A DNA stretch of 64,000 nucleotides from Nostoc sp. PCC 7107 (GCF_000316625.1 NC_019676.1:5102501-5166500), one strand, 5' to 3'; shown: positions 17,984-27,015, counted from the first letter of the stretch. The notes: a model not told the origin generated them from the sequence alone. Program-made: numbers and translations.

Positions 17984-18008
17984 GGTCAAACAGCACGAAA
18001 AAGTCAGC

Positions 18009-18809
18009 ATGGCAGAGAAAAAAGTTAGGCATATTTTGGGGCTTTCTGGGGGTAAGGATAGCACGGCTTTAGCGGTGTTACTGCATAAGGAAATTCCAGA
18101 GATGGAATATTTTTTTTGTGATACCCATAAGGAATTACCGGAAACTTACGATTATCTTGACCGCATTAAAGCCCGTCTGGGGATTAAAATTCATTATCTC
18201 AGTGATAAGCGCGGTTTTGACCATTGGTTAGCAATTCATGATGGTTTGTTACCTTCTCCCCAAATGCGGTGGTGTACGGTGAAGATGAAAATTAAGCCGT
18301 TGGAGGATTTTGTGGGGGATGATGAGGCTATTAGTTATGTTGGTATCCGTGCTGATGAAAACCGTGATGGTTATATCTCCACTAAACCTAATATTAAACC
18401 TGTGTTTCCTTTTAAGGAAAAGGGTTTAGTTAGGGCTGATATTATTCGGCTTTTAGAAGAAAGTGGAATTGGACTCCCTGACTATTATCGCTGGCGCAGT
18501 CGTTCTGGGTGTTTCTTCTGTTTCTTCCAACGCAAGTATGAATGGGTAATGTTGGCGCAGGAACATCCTGATTTATTTCAAAAGGCTGTTGAGTATGAAT
18601 CTAATCATGCTGATGGTCGTACCTATACTTGGACTGATGGGGAAAGTTTATTGCAGCTTCTAGCACGCAAAGATGAAATTATTGCTCAACATGAAAAGTT
18701 AATGGCTAAAGAGAAAAAGGCTGCTCCTAATCGTCCTTTATTTGAAGCATTAGAAGACATTTTAGATCAAGAAGACGATGAGTTACCTTGTTTAGCTTGC
18801 CATTTGTGA
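18009..18809 (+). CDS. sspD: PAPS-reductase-fold ATP pyrophosphatase, SspD-like
   Basis: A 266-residue protein with the PP-loop SGGKDST at 13-19, so it should activate a substrate with ATP and release pyrophosphate. C89 lies in MRWCTVKMK, the usual PAPS-reductase-family position. Two CxxC pairs, C168/C171 (SGCFFCFF) and C261/C264 (PCLACHL at the very end), could ligate an iron-sulfur cluster as in DndC. It is about half the size of DndC, as expected for SspD, the sulfur-transfer enzyme of single-strand phosphorothioation. It probably heads the operon running to the GHKL gene. A sulfate-assimilation enzyme is an unlikely alternative given the context. Confidence 0.75.
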   Translation: MAEKKVRHILGLSGGKDSTALAVLLHKEIPEMEYFFCDTHKELPETYDYLDRIKARLGIKIHYLSDKRGFDHWLAIHDGLLPSPQMRWCTVKMKIKPLEDFVGDDEAISYVGIRADENRDGYISTKPNIKPVFPFKEKGLVRADIIRLLEESGIGLPDYYRWRSRSGCFFCFFQRKYEWVMLAQEHPDLFQKAVEYESNHADGRTYTWTDGESLLQLLARKDEIIAQHEKLMAKEKKAAPNRPLFEALEDILDQEDDELPCLACHL

Positions 18810-18828
18810 ATGATTGATTAAAAGTGTG

Positions 18829-19479
18829 ATGACTATTTATCGTTGGACTGAAATATCTGGCATACCACAAGAACCAGGGATTTATGCTTGGTACTATTCA
18901 CCTGAAATTACAGATTATGATTTAGAACTTGCTATAGAAAAAATTAACAAATTTAAGCAAAATAATGAGCGAGAATATGCTGCAAAGATAATTGAAAATT
19001 TTCTTGAAAAAAATATTTTTCAATATTTTCAAGAAGAACCATATCAAGCATTTCTCGAAGGTTCTTTAAAACCAACTTATAAAGGTTATCTTGAGCATAA
19101 GCCCATTATTTCAGACTCTTTAGTCTCAAGAATTCTTGAAGAACCAGAAAGACTGAAAACGGTGAAAAATGTTGTTCAGTCATCTGCACCTAATTTTGCT
19201 AGTCCTATATATATAGGAATGTCTGATAAACTAGGTAAAAGATTAAATCAGCATAAAAGATTGATAGAAAAATACCGAGAAGAAATATTCAAAGAAAATA
19301 CAAAAATTAAAGACAAAGAAAATATAGACCAAAGCTTTGCAATGGAAGTATGTCGCAGAAATATTTTGCCTGCCCAATTGTTTGTTGTAATTAATATTAT
19401 CAAAGATAATGGAAAAAGATATATAGACCTTGAAAATATTCTCAATAGAATTCATTATCCATTACTAGGAAGAAATTAA
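18829..19479 (+). CDS. GIY-YIG nuclease-like protein
   Basis: A 216-residue protein whose ends together make a GIY-YIG fold: G17-I18-Y19 (PGIYAWYY), then a 108-residue insertion, then Y128-I129-G130 (PIYIGMSDKLGKRLNQH) with R138 and H142, E202 (DLENIL) and N216 as the last residue. All hallmark catalytic positions seem present, so it may cut DNA, possibly distinguishing modified from unmodified DNA. ATG 18829 is 19 bp after sspD; an in-frame TTG at 18814 would add five residues. It sits 5 bp before the DGQHR gene. It is not a standard member of sspBCD-FGH clusters as I know them. Confidence 0.6.
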   Translation: MTIYRWTEISGIPQEPGIYAWYYSPEITDYDLELAIEKINKFKQNNEREYAAKIIENFLEKNIFQYFQEEPYQAFLEGSLKPTYKGYLEHKPIISDSLVSRILEEPERLKTVKNVVQSSAPNFASPIYIGMSDKLGKRLNQHKRLIEKYREEIFKENTKIKDKENIDQSFAMEVCRRNILPAQLFVVINIIKDNGKRYIDLENILNRIHYPLLGRN

Positions 19480-19484
19480 AAAAA

Positions 19485-21740
19485 ATGTCACTAAAAATTC
19501 GTAGAGAATCTGCATTAAATTTGACCATTGAAGGCTCAATAGGATCGTTTAGGGTAGGAACAGGTAGAGAAGGTCAAAACTCTATTGAAGTTACGTATTT
19601 TCTGACTCATGTTGGACTTGATTTTTCTAGTAGCGCAAATGAAGCTTTGCTTAGTCATCTTGCTCCTGTAAGAGAAATTTTTGATATAAATCAGCTTGAT
19701 TTTGATGAAATCATGCAAAGAGATATTGATGATGCCAGAGTTTCTTCTGAACTTATTCCCTATTTACTTGATGAAAAATCAGTCGATTTAGTAAAATTAT
19801 TTCCTCCTATTGTTGTTGTTGTCCTTCCTATCCAAGAAGGAGAAAATAGACCAGCAAAGCTGTATCCGAAAGTAACTACTGATGAAAAACCTGAAACAGA
19901 AGAAGCAGGACAGTTTATATTACGTTCAGGTTCTATAGGTCAAGAAGTTTTTCAATTTGAACAACCTATTTCCGAAGGGCAAAAACTTAAACATGACTTA
20001 GTACGTTTTAAATTAAATACTCATAAGACGCGGTTAGTCATAGTCGATGGACAACATAGAGCAATGGCTTTACTTGCGTTATATAGAAATCTCAAGGATC
20101 AATGGTCAGATGAAAAACGTGCGCCCTTTAAAGAATACTATTCAGAATGGACACCTAAGTATATTCAAAAATTTAACTTAAAAGAAATAAATTTACCGAT
20201 TATATTATGTACATTTCCTTCATTAGATGAGCAGTATTCTGGCAAATTTGATTTAAGAAAGGCTGCCAGAACAGTATTTCTCACATTAAATAGAGAAGCC
20301 AGAAAAGTATCAAGAACAAGAAATATTTTACTTGATGACAATGATATAATTGCTTGTTTTCTTCGTTCTTATTTATCTACAGTTAAGCAGAAAGATCAAC
20401 GTTCTTCTTCTTCTTTACGTATCTCAAATATTGAACTTGATCAGTCAGATAAAGATAAGTTAAAAATCGAAAGTCCTATTGCTATTACAGGTGTTAGTCA
20501 TCTCTACTATATTATAGAACACTTGCTTTTAAATAATGGTGGTGAGGTTAAGGGAGCAAAACCCAGATCGGGTAATTTTGCAAAACGAAAGGATTTAAAT
20601 CTTTGTATGCAGAAATATCGTCTGAACGGTGCTAATTTGCTTGGATCTGAAATAGCTAATTCAACGAAACGTGATAATTTCACAATTTCCGTAGCAGAAA
20701 AATTACGTGAACAATTTGATGAAAAGTACGGTAATTTCATATTATCTATATTTGAAGGTTTCCTCCTTTATGAAAATCATAATAAAGCGGTTTTAGACCT
20801 TGAACAAAAAATTGAAAGTTACCAAGACCGTCAATTAAAACCTATTTTATTTGAAGGACAAGGTATTAGTCGAGTTTTTGATGCTCACAGAGAAAATTTA
20901 AAAAATAAAATTCAAGAAGGAGAATTGAGTAATATTCCAGAAATTCAAGCTATTACTCAAAGGCTTGATGCAACAGCAAAACGACTTAACGATGCTATAG
21001 AAGATTTCCGATATGAACGAGCAAACCTATGTATTAAATCAATATCAGATAAATCAGCCATCAGAGATTCTGAAGGAAAAATAAGTTATGGAGTCATACA
21101 ATGGTTTAATGAACTCTACGACAATGTTCTCACAACAGTAGCTTTTCAAAGTGGATTAATTTGTGGCTTTTGGGGCGAAATAGAAAAGATAACTATTAAG
21201 TTAGGAGAAGAATATATAGATATTAAACAGTGCCTTGGAGAATATATTCAACAGTTAAACAATTTTTTTATTCCTAATAGTTCCAGCCAGCTTAAAAAAT
21301 TAGTTAGCCTATTTAAAGGTGAAATTATTGGCAATATTTCAGATTGGAAAATAACACAAACTAATCATACTTTTCGCAACGTTGTATATCGTGGAGAGAT
21401 GCAGCCAGATCAGTGGACAAAATACAAGTATCTAATTTTAGAAATTTGGCATCCAACTAATGAATTTTTAGCCAATACTCTTAATGAAGAGATAGAAAAA
21501 TGTAGAGAGCAAATATTTCCTGCACTTTACAACTTATATACAACTGATTATTGTAAAGAAAATTCAAAACTTGAAGGAAACCTTAGCGAAAACGAAAAAA
21601 ATATAATTTTTGACAAAGCTTTTACAGAATACAATATTTTTCTTAAAAATGTTAACGGAAAATCATTAGATCAACAAAAAATGAAAATAGCTTGTTCAGT
21701 TATTCCTGCATCAGAAATTGATGAATCTGACATGGAATAA
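19485..21740 (+). CDS. DGQHR-domain protein, DndB-related, SspF candidate
   Basis: A 751-residue protein with the signature VDGQHRAMAL (D188-R192) of the DGQHR/DndB superfamily, preceded by LFPPIVVVVLP and by strand-rich N-terminal sequence. DndB regulates dnd genes and binds DNA, but is about half this size; the extra C-terminal 370 residues are unrecognised and helical. The gene starts 5 bp after the GIY-YIG stop and ends 13 bp before the helicase, so they are cotranscribed. It could be an effector subunit (F of SspFGH), a regulator acting on the AGTA/TACT palindromes, or both. The letter assignment is not certain. Confidence 0.65.
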   Translation: MSLKIRRESALNLTIEGSIGSFRVGTGREGQNSIEVTYFLTHVGLDFSSSANEALLSHLAPVREIFDINQLDFDEIMQRDIDDARVSSELIPYLLDEKSVDLVKLFPPIVVVVLPIQEGENRPAKLYPKVTTDEKPETEEAGQFILRSGSIGQEVFQFEQPISEGQKLKHDLVRFKLNTHKTRLVIVDGQHRAMALLALYRNLKDQWSDEKRAPFKEYYSEWTPKYIQKFNLKEINLPIILCTFPSLDEQYSGKFDLRKAARTVFLTLNREARKVSRTRNILLDDNDIIACFLRSYLSTVKQKDQRSSSSLRISNIELDQSDKDKLKIESPIAITGVSHLYYIIEHLLLNNGGEVKGAKPRSGNFAKRKDLNLCMQKYRLNGANLLGSEIANSTKRDNFTISVAEKLREQFDEKYGNFILSIFEGFLLYENHNKAVLDLEQKIESYQDRQLKPILFEGQGISRVFDAHRENLKNKIQEGELSNIPEIQAITQRLDATAKRLNDAIEDFRYERANLCIKSISDKSAIRDSEGKISYGVIQWFNELYDNVLTTVAFQSGLICGFWGEIEKITIKLGEEYIDIKQCLGEYIQQLNNFFIPNSSSQLKKLVSLFKGEIIGNISDWKITQTNHTFRNVVYRGEMQPDQWTKYKYLILEIWHPTNEFLANTLNEEIEKCREQIFPALYNLYTTDYCKENSKLEGNLSENEKNIIFDKAFTEYNIFLKNVNGKSLDQQKMKIACSVIPASEIDESDME

Positions 21741-21753
21741 ATAGAGGTGAAAT

Positions 21754-23376
21754 TTGAACTTCAACGATTTACTATCAAAAGCAGATGAAGAAATACTACA
21801 GCAATTATTAGGTAGTGCAACTTTTCATCTGCTCAAACTCCTAGAACCTAATTTAGTTCACCCTAGTAAACTCAGAGAAATTCTGTTAACCCTTCATACC
21901 CCAGAAGAATTACTATTATCAAAAGAAAAACGAGATTTAATTTTTGATTTAATTACGCCAGAACAAGCGAAAATTATCGCGGTTGTACTAGAAGCACCTG
22001 AAAATAAAGACCCTTATCAAGCATTAAAAAAACTTAAAATCAGTGGAAATTTAGAAAGTAAAAAATATTTGTTTAACTTTTTTGAAATACCACTTAAACC
22101 AAGAAACGAAAGTACAATTGAAACTCCTACAATAATTGAAAATACTCCAAAGTATCCTTTATTTGCACACCAACGAAAAGCAGCCAAGAAAGTAAAAAAC
22201 TATCTGAGTCAAGAACCTCGCCGTGTGCTTCTTCATCTTCCCACTGGTGCAGGTAAAACCCGTACTGCAATGAATATTATTGCAGACCATCTCAGAAACA
22301 ATGAACCCACATTAGTAATCTGGTTAGCCTATAGTGAAGAACTTTGCGAACAAGCAGTTACTGAATTTCAAAAAGCCTGGGACAGTTTAGGGAATCGCAC
22401 CCTTTCAACTTACCGCTTTTGGGGCAACCATGAGATAGACTTAGCACAAGCGCAAGATGGCTTAGTAGTAGCAGGATTAGCGAAAGTCTACAACGCCGCT
22501 AAAAAGAGTATCCGCTTTATTAATCAACTGGGTGTGCGTTCTTCATTAGTAATTATCGACGAAGCCCATCAAGCAGTAGCCGAAACCTATAAACTCGTCT
22601 TAGATTCCCTCGTCGTCCCCTACGAAAAAACCGCCTTACTAGGACTAACCGCCACACCTGGACGCACTTGGGCTGATATTAACACCGATGCACAACTAGC
22701 TAAATTCTTCGCCCACCAAAAAGTTACCTTAGAAATCGAGGGTTATGACAACCCCATTGATTATCTCGTAGCTCAACAATACCTAGCACAAGTTAACTAT
22801 CGCTCTTTATTTTACGAAACCGGCATTGAACTCACACCTCAAGACCTCAAGCGCATTCATACAGACTTAGATATTCCCCCCTATATCCTCAATCGGTTAG
22901 CCGCAGACGAACAACGCAACCTCCGCATCATCCTAGAACTAGAAGCCCTCGCCCCACATCATCAACGCATTATTGTTTTTAATACCTCCGTGGAACACGC
23001 CAAACTCATCGCTTCCATCTTGCGTTTACGCGGCTTCCATGCTGATGCTGTCACAGGGGAAACCCCCAAATCCGAACGAGAACGGCTGATTCACAGCTTT
23101 AAAGACCAACAAACCCAAACCAAGATTTTATGTAACTACGGCGTATTAACCACTGGTTTCGACGCACCTAAAACCAGTGCTGCTGTTATCGCCCGTCCTA
23201 CCAAATCCCTTGTTCTCTACAGCCAAATGGTAGGACGCGCCATCAGAGGAATCAAAGCTGGGGGTAATGCTACGGCCGAAATTGTCACCGTTGTCGATAG
23301 CCAACTTCCTGGTTTTGGTTCAGTTGCATCAGCCTTCCACAATTGGGAAGACGTTTGGAGGAAAACCCATGAATAA
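21754..23376 (+). CDS. DEAH-box superfamily 2 helicase, SspG candidate
   Basis: A 540-residue helicase. An unrecognised helical N-terminus of about 130 residues is followed by Walker A GAGKT at 165-169, DEAH at 269-272 (LVIIDEAHQA), motif III-like LTATPGRTW, and motif VI QMVGRAIRG at 491-499. The start is TTG 21754, chosen because GAGGTGA lies just upstream (21744-21750) and no ATG fits. It overlaps the GHKL gene by 8 nt. Expected to unwind or translocate DNA for the effector complex. Family is firm; its role is inferred from context. Confidence 0.75.
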   Translation: MNFNDLLSKADEEILQQLLGSATFHLLKLLEPNLVHPSKLREILLTLHTPEELLLSKEKRDLIFDLITPEQAKIIAVVLEAPENKDPYQALKKLKISGNLESKKYLFNFFEIPLKPRNESTIETPTIIENTPKYPLFAHQRKAAKKVKNYLSQEPRRVLLHLPTGAGKTRTAMNIIADHLRNNEPTLVIWLAYSEELCEQAVTEFQKAWDSLGNRTLSTYRFWGNHEIDLAQAQDGLVVAGLAKVYNAAKKSIRFINQLGVRSSLVIIDEAHQAVAETYKLVLDSLVVPYEKTALLGLTATPGRTWADINTDAQLAKFFAHQKVTLEIEGYDNPIDYLVAQQYLAQVNYRSLFYETGIELTPQDLKRIHTDLDIPPYILNRLAADEQRNLRIILELEALAPHHQRIIVFNTSVEHAKLIASILRLRGFHADAVTGETPKSERERLIHSFKDQQTQTKILCNYGVLTTGFDAPKTSAAVIARPTKSLVLYSQMVGRAIRGIKAGGNATAEIVTVVDSQLPGFGSVASAFHNWEDVWRKTHE

Positions 23377-25192
23377 CGCCCATGATATTGTTCCCACTCA
23401 CTTAGCCGTCCAAGCCATGCGCGACAACGGTTATAAAAACGCCGCCTACGCCTTAGCCGAATTAATGGATAATGCCATTCAAGCTGGTGCATCGCAAGTA
23501 GAACTGCTGTGTGGCGAACGGAAACAATCGGTGGAAGGGAAAAGGCGATCGCGCATTGAACAAATCGCCGTGTTAGATAATGGTTGTGGGATGGATGCGA
23601 ATGTTTTACGTCTCGCCCTGCAATTTGGTAATGGTACATATTTAGATCAAGATAAACATACCGGAATTGGACGTTTTGGGATGGGTTTACCGTCTTCCTC
23701 CATTTCCCAATGTCAAAGAGTTGATGTCTGGTCATGGCAAAATGGCATTGAAAATGCACTGCATAGTTACCTCGACTTAGATGAAATTAAAAATCAACGG
23801 TTGACGGAAGTACCAGAACCCACAATGCAACCAATTCCGATGATTTGGCGAAACATCGGTCAAAAATTTGGCGATAGTGGCACATTAGTAGTATGGTCAA
23901 AAATCGACCGTTGTATGTGGCAAACTGGCAAAGGAATTATTGATAATTCAGAATTTGTGATTGGTAGAATGTATCGCCAATTTATCAATAGCGGTGCAGT
24001 CAAAATTCGTATGGTGGCGTTTGATTTAGATGCTATATATAGCCTAATTGTAGAAAAATACGCTCTACCCAATGACCCAGGTTATCTAATAGAAAAAACC
24101 TCTTGTCCTGCACCATTTGATAATCAGGCAATGTTCCAACCTTGGCAGGGTGATACATCTTATGAAGCTACTTTTACTATTAACTTTAATGAACAAGAAC
24201 ATGAAGTTAAAGTGCGCTTTTCTTATGCTAAAGAAGAAGCGCGTTTAATAGAAGGAGTGAATAATGCAGGAAGTACACCTCATGGACAGCACGCTAAGAA
24301 AAATATAGGAGTTTCTATTGTTCGTGCAGGTAGAGAACTAGAACTAGATACGGGAGTAGTCAATGGTTATGATCCGACAGAACGCTGGTGGGGTGTAGAA
24401 GTAGAATTTCCTCCTTCCCTTGATGATATTTTTGGAGTCACTAATAATAAACAATCTGCTCGTAATTTAAGTGAACTTTTACGAATAGATAGTCAATCTT
24501 TATCAGAAGACGGTAAGACATTCACACAGTTAAAGGACGAACTAAAAGAAGATGAAGACCCGAAAAGACCTCTCTTAGATATTGTTGATAAAATAAACAA
24601 CCAGTTGAGTATTATCCGTGGTTTAATCAAAGCACAAACTAAAGGCACTCGTAGCACCACTGAAAAACGCCATGACCCTTATAAACCAGAAAAAGTAGCA
24701 ACTACCGTAACTCAAGAACGTCAATCACAGGGTTACAAAGGTAAAAGTGATGCAGAGGAAAAATTATCCAAAGAAGAACGCAAACAAGTTATAAAAGAAA
24801 CTCTCAAAGAAGAAGGAGTTACAGAAACTAAAGCCGAATTATTAGCAGCGACAACAGTAGATGATGGCTTAAAGTATACCTTTGTCGAAGCACCTCTTGA
24901 TACTCCTGCTTTTTTCTCTGTTAAACCCAGAGGCGGAGCAATTATTGTTACTTTAAATACCAGTCATCCTGCTTATCAAAACTTAGTAGAAATCTTAGAA
25001 GAAGATGTAGATAAAGCCGATATAGATACTTTACGTTCCCGGTTAATTAACTCTTTAGATGGTTTAAAATTACTCCTCATGGCATGGGCTAGATATGAGG
25101 ATGAACAGCCAGATGGTAAATTTAAAGAAAATGCTCAAGATACCCGCATTGATTGGGGGAGGGTTGCTAGGAGGTTTTTAGAGAATGAGTAA
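23369..25192 (+). CDS. GHKL (Hsp90/MutL-type) ATPase, SspH candidate
   Basis: A 607-residue protein with Bergerat-fold motifs: ELMDNAIQA (E31-N35, N-box), LDNGCGMD (about 69-76, G1) and GRFGMGLP (101-108, G2). A helical region with many charged residues follows residue 400. The ATG at 23369 is preceded by GGAGGA (23357-23362); a longer upstream frame inside the helicase gene is not used. ATP-driven dimer closing as in MutL/Hsp90 could control a nuclease step. It sits last in the tight five-gene run and is then separated from the desulfurase by repeats. Confidence 0.72.
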   Translation: MNNAHDIVPTHLAVQAMRDNGYKNAAYALAELMDNAIQAGASQVELLCGERKQSVEGKRRSRIEQIAVLDNGCGMDANVLRLALQFGNGTYLDQDKHTGIGRFGMGLPSSSISQCQRVDVWSWQNGIENALHSYLDLDEIKNQRLTEVPEPTMQPIPMIWRNIGQKFGDSGTLVVWSKIDRCMWQTGKGIIDNSEFVIGRMYRQFINSGAVKIRMVAFDLDAIYSLIVEKYALPNDPGYLIEKTSCPAPFDNQAMFQPWQGDTSYEATFTINFNEQEHEVKVRFSYAKEEARLIEGVNNAGSTPHGQHAKKNIGVSIVRAGRELELDTGVVNGYDPTERWWGVEVEFPPSLDDIFGVTNNKQSARNLSELLRIDSQSLSEDGKTFTQLKDELKEDEDPKRPLLDIVDKINNQLSIIRGLIKAQTKGTRSTTEKRHDPYKPEKVATTVTQERQSQGYKGKSDAEEKLSKEERKQVIKETLKEEGVTETKAELLAATTVDDGLKYTFVEAPLDTPAFFSVKPRGGAIIVTLNTSHPAYQNLVEILEEDVDKADIDTLRSRLINSLDGLKLLLMAWARYEDEQPDGKFKENAQDTRIDWGRVARRFLENE

Positions 25193-25199
25193 GATTAAA

Positions 25200-25234
25200 T
25201 CTCACGCAGAGGCGCAAAGACGCAAAGGGTTGAT
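25200..25234. repeat. Dispersed repeat, CACGCAGAGGCGCAAAG type
   Basis: A short segment, CTCACGCAGAGGCGCAAAG followed by ACGCAAAG, in the gap after the GHKL gene. This is a common intergenic repeat in Nostoc-type genomes. A related, inverted version lies at about 25690-25738. Confidence 0.6.
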
Positions 25235-25260
25235 TAAGTATATCTTCGCTGAGAGTTGGT

Positions 25261-25644
25261 ATGATTAATCAAAATCCTGAACTAACAAAAAATTATATCA
25301 TTCAACTGTTAGCTCAGTTAACGATTGACTACCAAAATAGTAAGTCAGAAATACAGGCGATCTCTCATCAACTACCTGTCTCAGAAACGGAATTTACATT
25401 ATTAGAAGAAATTGAGCTATTAACTACAGACATTCGCGGCTATGCCAGCCAAATTAAAGCTAGAGGATATATAGAAAATCCACAACAAGCAATTGAACAA
25501 TTAAAACAAAAACGAGTGTTTGATATTCCGAGTATTTCCCAATTGTATTTGCAGAACTCTCATGAATACGGAAATATTAAATCATACCTAAGAATGTTAG
25601 ATTATTTAAGACTATTAATTTTAGAATATTTAACTCTTCAGTAA
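25261..25644 (+). CDS. Hypothetical helical protein
   Basis: A 127-residue protein I do not recognise. It is acidic-to-neutral, almost entirely predicted helix, without cysteines or a signal peptide, and ends in a hydrophobic LRLLILEYLTL stretch. It lies between the GHKL ATPase and the desulfurase and is bracketed by dispersed repeats on both sides, so it may be a passenger or a small accessory subunit. Start ATG 25261 lacks a strong ribosome site. Confidence 0.5.
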   Translation: MINQNPELTKNYIIQLLAQLTIDYQNSKSEIQAISHQLPVSETEFTLLEEIELLTTDIRGYASQIKARGYIENPQQAIEQLKQKRVFDIPSISQLYLQNSHEYGNIKSYLRMLDYLRLLILEYLTLQ

Positions 25645-25675
25645 AAGTGATTAAATTTCACGCTTCAGACGCATA

Positions 25676-25738
25676 GAGAGTTTCCATAATAATTCTCGGC
25701 GTTCCTTTGCGTTTCCTTCGCGTTACTCTGCGTTAAAA
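25676..25738. repeat. Dispersed repeat before the desulfurase gene
   Basis: It contains GGCGTTCCTTTGCGTTTCC and GCGTTACTCTGCGTT, the opposite-strand version of the CACGCAGAG-type repeat at 25200-25234. It ends 2 nt before the desulfurase ATG, so it forms that gene's leader. Confidence 0.55.
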
Positions 25739-25740
25739 AA

Positions 25741-26889
25741 ATGACTAAAATAATCTACCTCGATTACCACTCAACTACTCCCGTTGACCCTAGAGTAGCC
25801 GAGAAAGTCATGTATTATATGACTACCGCCTTTGGTAATGCTAATAGTGTAGATCATGGTTATGGAGACGAAGCAGCAAAAGCAGTTAAACAAGCACGTC
25901 AACAAATAGCAGAATTAATCAACGCTTCCCCCAAAGAAATTATTTTTACATCTGGTGCAACAGAAAGCATTAACTTAGCAATTCAAGGAAACATTTCTCA
26001 ACAAAATACCCCCGCCAAAATCATTATTTCTCCAGTGGAACACAAAGCTGTTTTAGATACCTGCAAAGCCTTAGTTAAAAAAGGACTGGCGGAAATTATT
26101 TGGTTGAAAGTCAATCAACAAGCGCAGATTGATTTAGAACATCTGGAAAAAGTCTGTGCTGATGGTGCGGCTTTACTCTGCGTGATGGCGGCTAATAATG
26201 AAGTAGGGACAATTTACCCCATAGAAAAAATCGGCGCGATCGCCTCTTCTTACAATATCCCTTTTTTATGCGACGCATCCCAAGCCGTCGGGAAAATTCC
26301 CCTCAATTTCCAAGACTGGGGGATTACCTATCTCGCAATTTCTGGACATAAACTCTATGCACCGAAAGGCGTTGGTGCGTTGGTAGTCAAAAGAAATTAT
26401 CATCTTCCACCGATGATTTACGGTGGTGGACATGAACAGGGACTCAGATCAGGTACGCTCAACGTCCCCGGAATCGCTGGCTTGGGGGAAGCTTGCAGAT
26501 TAAGGGGGTTGGAGATGGAAAGGGATGAAAAGGCGATCGCACTTTTACGAGATCAGCTACAAAACCAACTCCAAATTGCAATTCCTGACTTAGTTGTGAA
26601 CGGAGACTTAAATAACCGTTTATCAGGTAACTTACATATTTCTATTACTGGTATTCCCAATAGCGCCATCATTGCTAGAGTTCGTCATCACTTAGCTATT
26701 TCTAGTGGTGCAGCTTGTTCATCAGGTGTTGTTGCACCATCTCACGTTTTACAAGCAATGAATCTTTCAGAGAATATAGTTGAGGGAGCTTTAAGAATTG
26801 GTATAGGAAAATTTACTACTAGAGAAGAAATAGAAAAAGCATCATATTTGATAATCAGTGCAGTAAATCAAATTCATAGCATCAGGTAA
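25741..26889 (+). CDS. sspA: Cysteine desulfurase, SspA/DndA-like
   Basis: A 382-residue class V PLP aminotransferase-fold enzyme releasing sulfur from L-cysteine as an enzyme persulfide. The PLP lysine is K204 (SGHKLYAPKG) and the persulfide cysteine is C326 (SSGAACSSGV). N-terminal IYLDYHSTTPVDPRV and FTSGATESINLAI are family hallmarks. It would feed sulfur to the SspD-like protein. Some phosphorothioation loci lack their own desulfurase and use the housekeeping IscS; here one is encoded at the end of the locus. A general IscS/NifS role cannot be excluded. Confidence 0.78.
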   Translation: MTKIIYLDYHSTTPVDPRVAEKVMYYMTTAFGNANSVDHGYGDEAAKAVKQARQQIAELINASPKEIIFTSGATESINLAIQGNISQQNTPAKIIISPVEHKAVLDTCKALVKKGLAEIIWLKVNQQAQIDLEHLEKVCADGAALLCVMAANNEVGTIYPIEKIGAIASSYNIPFLCDASQAVGKIPLNFQDWGITYLAISGHKLYAPKGVGALVVKRNYHLPPMIYGGGHEQGLRSGTLNVPGIAGLGEACRLRGLEMERDEKAIALLRDQLQNQLQIAIPDLVVNGDLNNRLSGNLHISITGIPNSAIIARVRHHLAISSGAACSSGVVAPSHVLQAMNLSENIVEGALRIGIGKFTTREEIEKASYLIISAVNQIHSIR

Positions 26890-27015
26890 GCAATCCGCCA
26901 TATTTCCAAAATTTAAATACTGAAAGTAAATAAACAGCCAAGAAAGAAATTTCTGGCTGCCAATTTAAATTCAGTTAAACTTGTACTCTTTATCCTTTGC
27001 CTTCAATCGCCAGAT

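Noticed and set aside
23217-23759. Minus-strand 180-codon frame across the helicase/GHKL junction
   Set aside because: Low-complexity, Arg/Tyr-rich translation opposite two genes with intact catalytic motifs; a shadow frame.
25741-26889. Desulfurase as plain housekeeping IscS/NifS
   Set aside because: Possible by motif alone, but no isc/suf/nif genes are adjacent, while three other phosphorothioation genes are close by on the same strand.
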